From NCBI GenBank assembly GCA_964412235.1, contig CAYPNT010000040.1, positions 1 to 23,495 on the forward strand: 23,495 nucleotides of DNA, in the 5' to 3' direction. The stretch is from JAYZQT01 sp964412235. Its GTDB lineage: Bacteria; Pseudomonadota; Alphaproteobacteria; MPNO01; UBA830. The notes beneath the pieces are model-generated. The model was not told the origin of the DNA and ran no database searches. It saw only the letters and a list, made by a program, of their open reading frames with translations. Positions 15,688-23,306 of this stretch are shown here, piece by piece; positions within the stretch are counted from its first letter, which is position 1, and every line of letters starts with the position of its first letter. The position numbers were made by a program, and so were the translations under genes.

Positions 15688-16455
15688 TCAGTTCATAACC
15701 TCTCCACCATCAATAGTCATTATATGGCCTGTAATGTAACTGGCAGCAGGTGACAACAAGAATGCGATTGACGCCGCAACCTCGTCTGGCGTACCCAGCC
15801 GCGCCATCGGAATGATAGTGGACCGCTCAGCCATTTTGTCTTTAATGGTATCGGTATCCATGTCACATCGCCAAATTGGCGTATCGATTGGGCCAGGCGC
15901 AACAGCATTAACGCGGATTCCTTCAGGTGATTTTTCGCGTGCCAGGGACTTCGTGTATCCGAGAATTGCGCCTTTGGCAGCGGAGTAGTGTGCGGTCAGT
16001 GTTTGGCCACGTATAGGATGAATTGATGTTATGTTCACAATCGCACCGCAGCCGCGGTCAACCATACCGGGTAAAATTGTTCGACAAACAGTATGCATAC
16101 CGAAAACGTGGACCCTAAACATTTCTTCAAATTCAGCATCGGATATTTCCTCAACCGGCGCCCATTGAAAAATTCCCGCCGTATTAACCAAATAATCAAT
16201 TGGTCCAAGTGCGGCTTGCGCGGCATAAACAGTTTCAGAAACTGCCTCAGCATCAGTGACATCTAACGCAAACGCACACGCCTCGCCGCCCGCCGAACTA
16301 ATTTGTTCCGCAACAGAATTTGCTAAGTCCGCCTTATAGTCAGTAACGGCGACCGCAACCCCGCCAGCGGCAAGCCGTTCAGCGGTAGCACTACCGATAC
16401 CACCTCCGCCGCCCGTTATAAACGCTACGCCATTCGTTGGATTATTTGGCTGCAT
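15688..16455 (-). CDS. SDR-family NAD(P)-dependent oxidoreductase
   Basis: This is a 255-residue classical short-chain dehydrogenase, only distantly similar to the other SDR on the opposite strand. It has TGGGGGIG (14-21), VNTAG (90-94, with T in place of the usual second N), S144 in ITSIHPIRG, and Y157-x3-K161 in YSAAK. The C-terminus TGHIMTIDGGEVMN is standard. D39 at the end of the second strand (VTDYKADL) favours NAD over NADP. The ATG start lies 118 bases downstream of the amidohydrolase stop, so it may share that gene's transcript. By context it belongs to the same breakdown pathway. The actual substrate cannot be read. Confidence 0.92.
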   Translation of the reverse strand: MQPNNPTNGVAFITGGGGGIGSATAERLAAGGVAVAVTDYKADLANSVAEQISSAGGEACAFALDVTDAEAVSETVYAAQAALGPIDYLVNTAGIFQWAPVEEISDAEFEEMFRVHVFGMHTVCRTILPGMVDRGCGAIVNITSIHPIRGQTLTAHYSAAKGAILGYTKSLAREKSPEGIRVNAVAPGPIDTPIWRCDMDTDTIKDKMAERSTIIPMARLGTPDEVAASIAFLLSPAASYITGHIMTIDGGEVMN

Positions 16456-16573
16456 CTAACTATCCTTTTTCATATCTCTTATAGGAAAAAACCTAGAGTT
16501 GATAGGAAGGCCCCCGACATGATCAGATGGTACGTTTCTACTCGGCAGCCAAAACCGAATTCTGTGCTTATTC

Positions 16574-17710
16574 TTATCGCGACCGGCTTTGTTTTACTTT
16601 TATGCCATAGAATTTGGCGGGATTATGGAAAAGGATCTTCTCGCGCTGTCGTTTGGAAATATCTCTACGGGCACCTAAGTCGTCACCCGAGCCTTCCCGA
16701 GCTTCAAGGTGGGGCATATCCTCGGATACCATAATATTGTCTTCTCCAAGGTAGTCTATAACCTGCGGCAGTAACCGCTCACCGGCTTCACAGGTCGTGT
16801 AGACGCGGTCTTTATATGCTTCAGGGTTTTTAGACGTAATAGGCTCAAACCCAAACGATTCGCGGAAAAACTCAGCCACAGGATAATAATGGTCCATCCG
16901 TTCCAGATACCAGGGTATCCAACCGGCTCCACCTTCGAGAAAAACGGCTCGGAGTTTCGGATGTCGGTCTAATATTCCACCACCAACAAAAGAGTAAAAG
17001 CCCGCGAGTAATGGCAACGTAAAAGAGACATTGAGAGATGACGAATGCTCATCACACATTTGACGCATGGGGCCCGGCCAACCAACATGTACTGCGACCG
17101 GCAGGCCACATTCTTCAGCGGCTGCCCAGACACGGTCAAATTTCCTGTCGTGGAGCATCGTATCATTTACAGATCCATAGCACATTAAACTCACTGCGCC
17201 CGCGTCTTTGACACGATAAACCTCTTTTTCGGCAGCCTTTGGGCTTCTGAGTGGCAAGGAAGCGGACCATTTGAGACGATCAGGTGCTTCGGCGCATCTT
17301 TCCTCTATCCAGCGATTGTAACTAATCTCTAACGCGGCCTGAAAATCATCATCTTCTGTCATGGGAGCAAACAAAAGGGTCGAGTAGATTACCTGTACGT
17401 CAACGCCTGCACGATCCATATCAGAAAGGCGGGCCGGCACATCCATTAAAGACTGGTTTCCGACAGAAAATTCTTTCATCCCTGCGTGAATAGAGGTTAA
17501 TGGACAGCCTATTTGAATTGTTCCAGACCCCCAGGTCCATTGCATAGCTCGGCCATCAACCAGCCAAAACGAATTATCGACGCCCATATAAGGAGCATCT
17601 TTTGGGGGTATCGTTACGGGGATCGGTCGACGATGGCGATATTTTTTTGGTAAATAATCCCATGTCTCCTCTACTTCATAGACATGGGAATCCGCATCAA
17701 TGTAAGCCAT
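16574..17710 (-). CDS. Amidohydrolase_2 family protein (ACMSD-like metal-dependent hydrolase/decarboxylase)
   Basis: This is a 378-residue metal-dependent TIM-barrel protein of the amidohydrolase-2 family, which includes aminocarboxymuconate semialdehyde decarboxylase and resorcylate- or carboxyvanillate-type decarboxylases. Candidate metal ligands are D5/D7/H9 with E12 (IDADSHVYE), H208 in AVHVGWPG, and D331 with H334 in SEDMPH. EGGAGWIPWYLERMD (259-273) and the C-terminal NPAKFYG are hallmarks of the branch often annotated only as amidohydrolase. In this branch the usual late aspartate lies in a D-x-P-H motif, and it is present here. The gene is divergent from the methylesterase-like gene across 167 bases and upstream of an SDR on its own strand. 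Non-oxidative decarboxylation or ring hydrolysis of an aromatic acid is the likely chemistry. Confidence 0.88.
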   Translation of the reverse strand: MAYIDADSHVYEVEETWDYLPKKYRHRRPIPVTIPPKDAPYMGVDNSFWLVDGRAMQWTWGSGTIQIGCPLTSIHAGMKEFSVGNQSLMDVPARLSDMDRAGVDVQVIYSTLLFAPMTEDDDFQAALEISYNRWIEERCAEAPDRLKWSASLPLRSPKAAEKEVYRVKDAGAVSLMCYGSVNDTMLHDRKFDRVWAAAEECGLPVAVHVGWPGPMRQMCDEHSSSLNVSFTLPLLAGFYSFVGGGILDRHPKLRAVFLEGGAGWIPWYLERMDHYYPVAEFFRESFGFEPITSKNPEAYKDRVYTTCEAGERLLPQVIDYLGEDNIMVSEDMPHLEAREGSGDDLGARRDISKRQREKILFHNPAKFYGIKVKQSRSR

Positions 17711-17877
17711 TTTATTTCCCTAATCCTGTGGCCTTGCCATTAGCTTAATTTTTTGTACGCTAAGATTGGTAGTCGTGCAGGTCAATGGCACCTGAGCCAA
17801 AATATTGAGGCCCCCCTTGGGTGTACAATTGTGATAGCTGACTTGGATTTTTGTTGCCACAGAAAGAGTATAAATAC

Positions 17878-18588
17878 ATGGCGACGTATTGTTTAGTTCA
17901 CGGCGCATGGCACGGTGGCTGGTGTTGGCGTCGGATTACTCCAATTCTTCAAAATGCTGGCCACAAGGTTTATTGCCCAACACTAACAGGCCTCGGCGAC
18001 CGTGCGCATCTCGCGTCACCTGAAATTGATCTTGAATGTCACATCCAGGACGTTATTGCGGTCATTGCGACAGAAGAAGAAACGGACCTAATTTTGTGCG
18101 GCCACTCTTATGGCGGACAGGTAATTACGGGGGTTCTTGACCGGCACCCAAATTTCTTTAAGGCAGGAGTTTGGTTAGACGCTTTTGTGCCGGAGAACGG
18201 GCAATCCTTGATGGATGTGTGGCCGGACGATCGTGCTCAAGAAATCAAGGAGCAAGCAGAGGCTACAGGTGACGGATGGAAGGTAGATCCATTACCCCCA
18301 GAATATTTTGGAGTCATGAATAAGGATGATGCGGAATGGGTTAGTCGACGCTGCGTCCCCCAACCCATTAAAACATTTTCTCAACCAATCCAATTATCGG
18401 GTTCATGGGAAAACATTCCTAAAAAAATATATTTGCTAGCTTCCTTGCACCCTAACAGCCGTTTTGAACGGTTTTCGGAAAAATTTCGAGAGAAGGACGA
18501 CTGGGACGTTCGTTCAATAGCTTCGGGCCATGACGTGATGATCGACACACCCGCGCTCTTGGGAGATATCTTATTAGAACTTGCCTAA
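17878..18588 (+). CDS. Methylesterase-like alpha/beta hydrolase
   Basis: This is a 236-residue cytosolic alpha/beta hydrolase of the group related to plant methylesterases and hydroxynitrile lyases. Its signature is CLVHGAWHGGWCWRRITP at the start, then CPTLTGLGDRAHL (33-45). The nucleophile is S77 in CGHSYGG and the histidine is H218 in SGHDVMID. I chose the ATG at 17878, which has an AAAGAG upstream. A TTG nine codons earlier would put a non-conserved leader before the usual N-terminus. Family members hydrolyse small esters such as methyl salicylate. The gene is divergent from the amidohydrolase and separated from the next gene by a long noncoding stretch. It may deprotect an ester entering the pathway, but that is context only. 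Confidence 0.9.
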   Translation: MATYCLVHGAWHGGWCWRRITPILQNAGHKVYCPTLTGLGDRAHLASPEIDLECHIQDVIAVIATEEETDLILCGHSYGGQVITGVLDRHPNFFKAGVWLDAFVPENGQSLMDVWPDDRAQEIKEQAEATGDGWKVDPLPPEYFGVMNKDDAEWVSRRCVPQPIKTFSQPIQLSGSWENIPKKIYLLASLHPNSRFERFSEKFREKDDWDVRSIASGHDVMIDTPALLGDILLELA

Positions 18589-19079
18589 ACACCAGTGTAA
18601 TAGGTTTTTCTTAACTCCCCCTTAGACCGAGCAAAATTATAGAATGGCGACTTAAGACCGCCCCGAAAATGTCTTCTAACCAAGGACCACCATGTTTGGA
18701 CGGGGTCCCCTAACAGAAATCCTCAAACCATCTTCGCCCCATCCATATAAAATCCCCAGGCCACTCATCTAAACAAAGCCGTAATAAGATATCAGCCGCA
18801 AGATATAAGGTATTGAATTCAATTTGGGGAGTACTGACGAAGCCCACCCCGTCCGTGTGTCCTTTTTGCCTTTCCCCAGCGCGGCATTTCTTGAGGGGAA
18901 AAAGACGTGGCCGGAACGGTCTGAAGGGCAGTTCGAGAGCTACTTACACCAACCTCTCCAATAACCCCACTTTGCAAATTCTTGCAAAGTGTTCTAGCCT
19001 TATTAGCTTTTTCCCTTTCATTTTCTGTCTGTGCTACACTTATAAGTCGCGTAAATAGAGTTTGGCTCGCCCCTAACAA
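18589..19079. other. Noncoding stretch between the methylesterase-like gene and bcp
   Basis: These 491 bases, the longest gene-free stretch in the window, separate two convergent genes. Open frames on both strands (for example 18813-19058 plus and 18819-19079 minus) have no recognisable domains or ribosome sites. I find no tRNA-like fold, IS end or T-tract terminator. The only clear structure is a perfect hairpin at 18968-18991. The stretch may hold a decayed gene or a small RNA. Confidence 0.6.
18968..18991. repeat. Perfect 10-bp inverted repeat (hairpin)
   Basis: CACTTTGCAA and its exact reverse complement TTGCAAAGTG flank a four-base loop, ATTC. There is no T tract immediately after it on either strand, so it is not a standard intrinsic terminator. 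It lies about 90 bases beyond the stop of bcp. It could be a protein-binding operator, or a stabilising 3' hairpin of the bcp transcript. Confidence 0.75.
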
Positions 19080-19544
19080 TTATAAGCTTTGGACTGCCTC
19101 CAAAACTTGCTCAACATGTCCCTTTACACGCACGTTTGTCCATACATCCGCGATGTTTCCCTTGTGATCGATCAGAAAGGTTGACCTAACAATACCCATG
19201 TATTCTCGCCCATAATTTTTTTTTAGTTGCCAAACCCCATAGGCCTCGCAGAGTTTTCCGGCTTCATCACTTATAAGCGTATAGGGAATGTCATACTTGG
19301 CCTTAAACTTTTCGTGGCGCTTGACACTGTCTTTCGACGCACCGATCACTTCTGCCCCTGCGGCATTAAACGCTCGTAGGGCGTCTCGAAAACCTTGCGC
19401 TTCTTTGGTGCACCCAGGGGTGTCATCTTTTGGATAGAAATAAAGAACGACTTTTTTACCATTAAACTCTGTAAGTGAGAGAGAATTACCAGCATCCGTG
19501 ACGCCGAGAATTTCTGGTGCTTTATCGCCAGTTACAAGCATCAT
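19080..19544 (-). CDS. bcp: Thioredoxin-dependent thiol peroxidase (Bcp/PrxQ peroxiredoxin)
   Basis: This is a 154-residue peroxiredoxin that reduces hydrogen peroxide and organic hydroperoxides with thioredoxin. The peroxidatic cysteine is C45 in YPKDDTPGCTKEA, with T42 and P43 before it and the supporting arginine R120 in IVRSTFLID. The second cysteine of the E. coli-type enzyme, five residues later, is a glutamine here. The only other cysteine is C99 in GKLCEAYG, so it is either a 1-Cys enzyme or resolves through C99. The ATG overlaps the stop of the preceding dienelactone hydrolase gene (TAATG), so translation is coupled. A second ATG follows directly. The gene is third in the glnE-dlh-bcp run. 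Confidence 0.95.
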   Translation of the reverse strand: MMLVTGDKAPEILGVTDAGNSLSLTEFNGKKVVLYFYPKDDTPGCTKEAQGFRDALRAFNAAGAEVIGASKDSVKRHEKFKAKYDIPYTLISDEAGKLCEAYGVWQLKKNYGREYMGIVRSTFLIDHKGNIADVWTNVRVKGHVEQVLEAVQSL

Positions 19545-20227
19545 TATTTCATCCTATTAAATGTTTTAAGAACGGCCTGCCTAGATGCTGCCGCCACATC
19601 CGCATGATAGCCCTCCTTATAGGGCATCGAAAAGTTATGCGTTGCTCCGTCATGTAAAACTATTTCGGCGTCGACTTTGTTTTGATAGGCGGACTTTATG
19701 TCGTTGACGACGTCGATCGGTACCACTGGATCCTCCGCCCCGAAGTGAAAACTTATAGGACAATTGACTTGTCGCATTTCATCCAAATGATTTTCGATTA
19801 ACGTCCCGTGAAAGGCACCAGCTGCATCCGCACCAAAACGGCTGGCAGCCACCTGGGCATATCGTCCACCAAAACAAAAGCCCAGCACTGCAACTTTACC
19901 GGAGCATCTTTGGTGTGACCGCAAGTCGGCCATGAGGTCCTGAACGTCCTTAAAACCCTGCTCCGCATCAAACGCATTATACCGAGCAAAAGCTTTTTCA
20001 ATGTCCGATGTGGGGCCCGGCATAACGCGCCAAAATATATCGGGCACCGAAACAACAAATCCATCGGCCGCCCACGCGTCCGCCAATTCCTTCATTTCGG
20101 TATCAATGCCAAAAATAGCGGTTATTAAAAGTATACCAGGGGCCTTTTCTTCGCCATTCGGCTCGGAAAGATATCCGGTGAAATTCTCACCGTCACGTGT
20201 AGTATATGAAATATCAGAAGAGGCCAT
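19544..20227 (-). CDS. Dienelactone hydrolase family protein
   Basis: This is a 227-residue alpha/beta hydrolase with a cysteine nucleophile, as in chlorocatechol-pathway dienelactone hydrolase: C118 in LGFCFGG, D166 in GAEDPVVP and H197 in GATHNFSMP. The family usually opens dienelactones to maleylacetate, but many homologues outside catechol clusters have other or unknown substrates. The ATG start lies 29 bases after glnE on the same strand and the gene ends in a one-base overlap with bcp, so the three are probably one transcript. There is no chlorocatechol gene nearby, so a dienelactone role should not be assumed. Confidence 0.92.
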   Translation of the reverse strand: MASSDISYTTRDGENFTGYLSEPNGEEKAPGILLITAIFGIDTEMKELADAWAADGFVVSVPDIFWRVMPGPTSDIEKAFARYNAFDAEQGFKDVQDLMADLRSHQRCSGKVAVLGFCFGGRYAQVAASRFGADAAGAFHGTLIENHLDEMRQVNCPISFHFGAEDPVVPIDVVNDIKSAYQNKVDAEIVLHDGATHNFSMPYKEGYHADVAAASRQAVLKTFNRMK

Positions 20228-20256
20228 AAGCTTTCCCTTTCATTAAGTCTCTATTA

Positions 20257-22872
20257 TCACTGTTGCTGGTCTAATATCGACCGATAGTGTTTGACTGTCA
20301 TACCTTTAATAATTTTTATTCGCTGCTTCAGTTCGTCGAAGGTTTCCTCTCCACACGCAACAGAAATTACGTGTTTTAGCCCGAGTGACGCGCGCTCCTC
20401 GCAGAACGAACCTTCAACCGTTAACCGCAATATCCCTTGCAAATTTCGCCAAAATGTTACTCCCATAACTAAATCTTTACCTACGCTTTCTTCTATGCAG
20501 CGATTTCGAGTCGCTGCCTCCAATACAGAAACCGTATCAAGGGAATATAATTCAGGTACCTTTGCTCCGTCACGAAGTTGTATGTATTGGGCTATAAATT
20601 CTATATCAAACAATCCACCCGGTATGTGTTTGATCTTCCAGACACCGTCTTCATGATGTTTCGCTCTCAACCGCGCCGTCATGTCAACAACCTCTTTCGC
20701 CAATTCAGAATGGTCTCGAGGGGCACTGATAACTTCGCGAACCAACTCGTTGATCTTAACAATTACCTGTGCATCGCCACAGATAACCCGTGCCCTAGTC
20801 AAAGCCTGGTGTTCCCATGTCCACGCATCGGACCGCTGATAACTCGCGAAAGCGTCAAATGAGGAAGCAATGGGCCCCGCATTCCCAGCGGGTCGAAGGC
20901 GCATATCCACTTCATAAAGCTTTCCATCTTTGGTCGGCGCGGTAATTGCCCCAATCAAACGCTGACAAAGACGACTGTAATATTGCGCAACAGGTAGTCG
21001 TCGCTTTCCATCGGATTCATTCGCATTTCTGGGGCAATCGTAGACAAACAAAAGGTCGATATCGGAACCTATCGTCATTTCTTTTGACCCAAGTTTTCCG
21101 TAGGAAACAAGGGCCATCTCACCACCAGGTACCTTCCCATGCTGATCACAGAAGATTTTTGTCACAGAGGTTAATAGTGAAGACAGGCAAACGTCGGCAA
21201 CGGACGTCAAAGGTTGAGATGCACTACAGGGCGAGAGCCTACCCCTTAATATGTGAGTTCCAATTTGAAAAGCTTTGTCATTTGCCCAGCGGCGTTGAAT
21301 TTCGAGAATTTCCTGAAAATCATTTCCCTCTGCTTCCGCTTCAGCCAATTCTGCTGCCATTCCCCTCACATTTTCGAGGGGTTGGAAAAAATCTTGGCTC
21401 AGCACGCCATCAAGTAGGATTGGATGCCGGCTCAACCAACTAGCCAACCTTGGCGCTGTACTCATTATTTCTGCGACCAACTCGAGTAAACCCGGCTTAG
21501 CTGTAAATAGAGAAAATAACTGTATCCCGGCGGGTAAACCTTCAAGAAATCCATTGAAACGCTTTAACGCGTCATCTGGATTAGAAGACGAAGAAAATGC
21601 AGCTAAAATTTCGGGTACTAGTTCGGTTAACAACTCTCGGGCACGCGAACTACGAATTGCACGAAAACGCCCCATATGCCAATTCCGTACGATATTGGCA
21701 GCTGTTCGGGGCTCTAAAAACCCCATATCCGTGAGCGTGGAAAGGGTGTCCGGATCCTCTTCAGAACCCGTAAAAACCAAATTCCCAGCACCTGAAAGAT
21801 CAGCCTCCCCCTCGAACAGCTCACGATGGTGTTTCTCTACTTTGTAGAGGTGGTTAAGAAGCTCCTTAGAAAATAGTTTAATATTTCCAAACCCCATGAA
21901 GACAGCCATATGGGCGAGCTTTTCTTGACTACTAGGAAGCGTATGAGTTTGACGGTCTCCGACCATCTGCAGCCGATGTTCAAGTTTCCTCAAAAACTTA
22001 TAGGCCTCCGCCATTTCTTCGGCCGTTTCAGCCAACACATGGCCGGCTTCTCTCAGCTTTTCGATCGCGGAAAGGGTCGGTTGGACACGCAATTCTGTAT
22101 CTCTTCCACCCCAGATTAGTTGTTGGGTTTGGGCATAAAACTCTATCTCGCGAATGCCTCCTCTACCAAGCTTAATATTATGGCCCTGAACAGCAATGTC
22201 GCTGCCCCCTCCATGACTATTTATTTGGCGTTTGATCGAATGAATATCCTGTATTGCGGCAAAATCGAGTGACCTTCTCCAGACAAATGGTCTAATTAAT
22301 CGTAGAAAGTTGTGGCTAGCTTTTATGTCCCCTGAAACAGGCCTGGCCTTGATCATCGCCGCCCTTTCCCAGTTCTGTCCAACGCTCTCATAATAGGATT
22401 CAGCCGCGCGCACAGATATCGCCAATGGTGTTGCACCAGGATCAGGCCTAAGTCTCAGATCAGTCCGAAAAACGTAACCCGAGGAGGTACGCTTATCCAT
22501 AAGTGAGACAAGGTCCTTTGCTAGACGTGTAAATACAGACTGCAAGTCAGTGGGGCCTGCATGTGGTACTAGGTCCTCATCAAATAATATTATAAGATCA
22601 ATATCACTAGAATAGTTCAGCTCTCTCGCTCCGAGCTTTCCCATCCCAAGAACAATCAATCCACTATTTTTCTCTGGCTCTTCGGGGTTTTCTAACTTTA
22701 GTTCACCTTGGCGGGCCAGTTCTAAAAGCAAGTGTGAACAGCTAGCACTTAGTGCTGATTCCGCGAAGTCTGAAAGTGCACGCGTTATCTTTTGTAAACT
22801 CCATAGGTTCGCAATATCCGCCGCACCAATTGTTAAGGCTATGCGTTGTTTTGCCTTTCGGAGGCGTACCAT
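20257..22872 (-). CDS. glnE: Bifunctional glutamine synthetase adenylyltransferase/adenylyl-removing enzyme, main part
   Basis: GlnE adds and removes AMP on glutamine synthetase in response to PII and glutamine, setting nitrogen assimilation. This 871-residue frame holds both nucleotidyltransferase domains: the N-terminal adenylyl-removing site LGMGKLGARELNYSSDIDLI, and the C-terminal adenylyl-adding site GSKEMTIGSDIDLLFVYD near 21060, separated by the regulatory region. GRGGIREIEF and the second PGGLFDIEFIAQY are also diagnostic. It begins at an ATG at 22872 that is not the natural start. In the same frame, eight codons upstream, is a TAA, and beyond it the missing N-terminal helical domain continues to 23229. 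Together the two parts would give about 990 codons, the normal length. If the stop is real, the main part could be restarted at this ATG, which has no good ribosome site. Confidence 0.93.
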   Translation of the reverse strand: MVRLRKAKQRIALTIGAADIANLWSLQKITRALSDFAESALSASCSHLLLELARQGELKLENPEEPEKNSGLIVLGMGKLGARELNYSSDIDLIILFDEDLVPHAGPTDLQSVFTRLAKDLVSLMDKRTSSGYVFRTDLRLRPDPGATPLAISVRAAESYYESVGQNWERAAMIKARPVSGDIKASHNFLRLIRPFVWRRSLDFAAIQDIHSIKRQINSHGGGSDIAVQGHNIKLGRGGIREIEFYAQTQQLIWGGRDTELRVQPTLSAIEKLREAGHVLAETAEEMAEAYKFLRKLEHRLQMVGDRQTHTLPSSQEKLAHMAVFMGFGNIKLFSKELLNHLYKVEKHHRELFEGEADLSGAGNLVFTGSEEDPDTLSTLTDMGFLEPRTAANIVRNWHMGRFRAIRSSRARELLTELVPEILAAFSSSSNPDDALKRFNGFLEGLPAGIQLFSLFTAKPGLLELVAEIMSTAPRLASWLSRHPILLDGVLSQDFFQPLENVRGMAAELAEAEAEGNDFQEILEIQRRWANDKAFQIGTHILRGRLSPCSASQPLTSVADVCLSSLLTSVTKIFCDQHGKVPGGEMALVSYGKLGSKEMTIGSDIDLLFVYDCPRNANESDGKRRLPVAQYYSRLCQRLIGAITAPTKDGKLYEVDMRLRPAGNAGPIASSFDAFASYQRSDAWTWEHQALTRARVICGDAQVIVKINELVREVISAPRDHSELAKEVVDMTARLRAKHHEDGVWKIKHIPGGLFDIEFIAQYIQLRDGAKVPELYSLDTVSVLEAATRNRCIEESVGKDLVMGVTFWRNLQGILRLTVEGSFCEERASLGLKHVISVACGEETFDELKQRIKIIKGMTVKHYRSILDQQQ

Positions 22873-22896
22873 TATCTGGTCCGTTGTTTCCGCTGG

Positions 22897-22899
22897 TTA
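22897..22899 (-). other. glnE: In-frame TAA interrupting glnE
   Basis: The TAA lies between codons for ...GAFHT and PAETTDQIM... in one uninterrupted reading frame. Removing it would rejoin the two halves of GlnE with no frame change. It falls in the poorly conserved linker after the N-terminal helices. Confidence 0.9.
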
Positions 22900-23229
22900 T
22901 GTATGAAAAGCTCCGACCGATTTTAGAATATTATGAAGAGTAGAGTCCGGGCCATTGCACACAAGCTCCCGTGCGAAATCTATATCTGAGATCAAACATT
23001 GACTTAAAAAATGGCTATTTCCGAATATCGCTTTGAATATCCGTGATGTTATCGGATCGTCTAGAACACCATTCGCAAATTCTCGGAGTGGTCCATCGGA
23101 ATAACGGTCGGCGGCTTCCTGCCACCTCTGCCGGTGAGTTAATTCTTGATCAGCGTTACCGCTTTGCGGTAATAGCTGGGCGTCGCTTCCCCAAAACTTT
23201 GAATATAATGTCAAATCGGCCGTTCCCAA
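22897..23229 (-). CDS. glnE: N-terminal fragment of glnE, cut off by in-frame TAA
   Basis: These 110 residues are the start of GlnE. RQRWQEAADR and IFKAIFGNSHFLSQCLISDI are the conserved N-terminal helices that precede the adenylyl-removing domain. The frame ends at TAA (22897-22899), and the same frame continues eight codons later into the main GlnE part, so one base substitution accounts for the split. No ATG is available at the 5' end. The first possible start is a TTG at 23229, six codons after an upstream TGA, with a second TTG five codons on. That absence of a good start may be a second sign of decay. It is divergent from the DUF3971-like gene across 77 bases. Confidence 0.85.
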   Translation of the reverse strand: MGTADLTLYSKFWGSDAQLLPQSGNADQELTHRQRWQEAADRYSDGPLREFANGVLDDPITSRIFKAIFGNSHFLSQCLISDIDFARELVCNGPDSTLHNILKSVGAFHT

Positions 23230-23306
23230 TCGGATTTGATTCCATCACACTGCGGTCAAGGACTATAGAGTGAATACCAGCTTTGTAACCAACAAATTTA
23301 TCTCGA

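Noticed and set aside
17851..17877. TTG start nine codons upstream of the methylesterase-like gene
   Set aside because: The family N-terminus begins at the ATG at 17878, which has a plausible ribosome site.
18900..18960. Possible tRNA suggested by GTTCGA followed by ACACCA
   Set aside because: The flanking bases do not pair into a T stem or an acceptor stem.
18813..19079. Open frames on both strands in the gap before bcp
   Set aside because: No domain, no ribosome site and composition unlike the neighbouring genes. The minus-strand frame begins at a TTG directly after the bcp stop but has no recognisable sequence.
20257..23229. glnE split as a frameshift
   Set aside because: The distance between the two parts is a multiple of three and both are in the same frame. 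Only a stop codon separates them.
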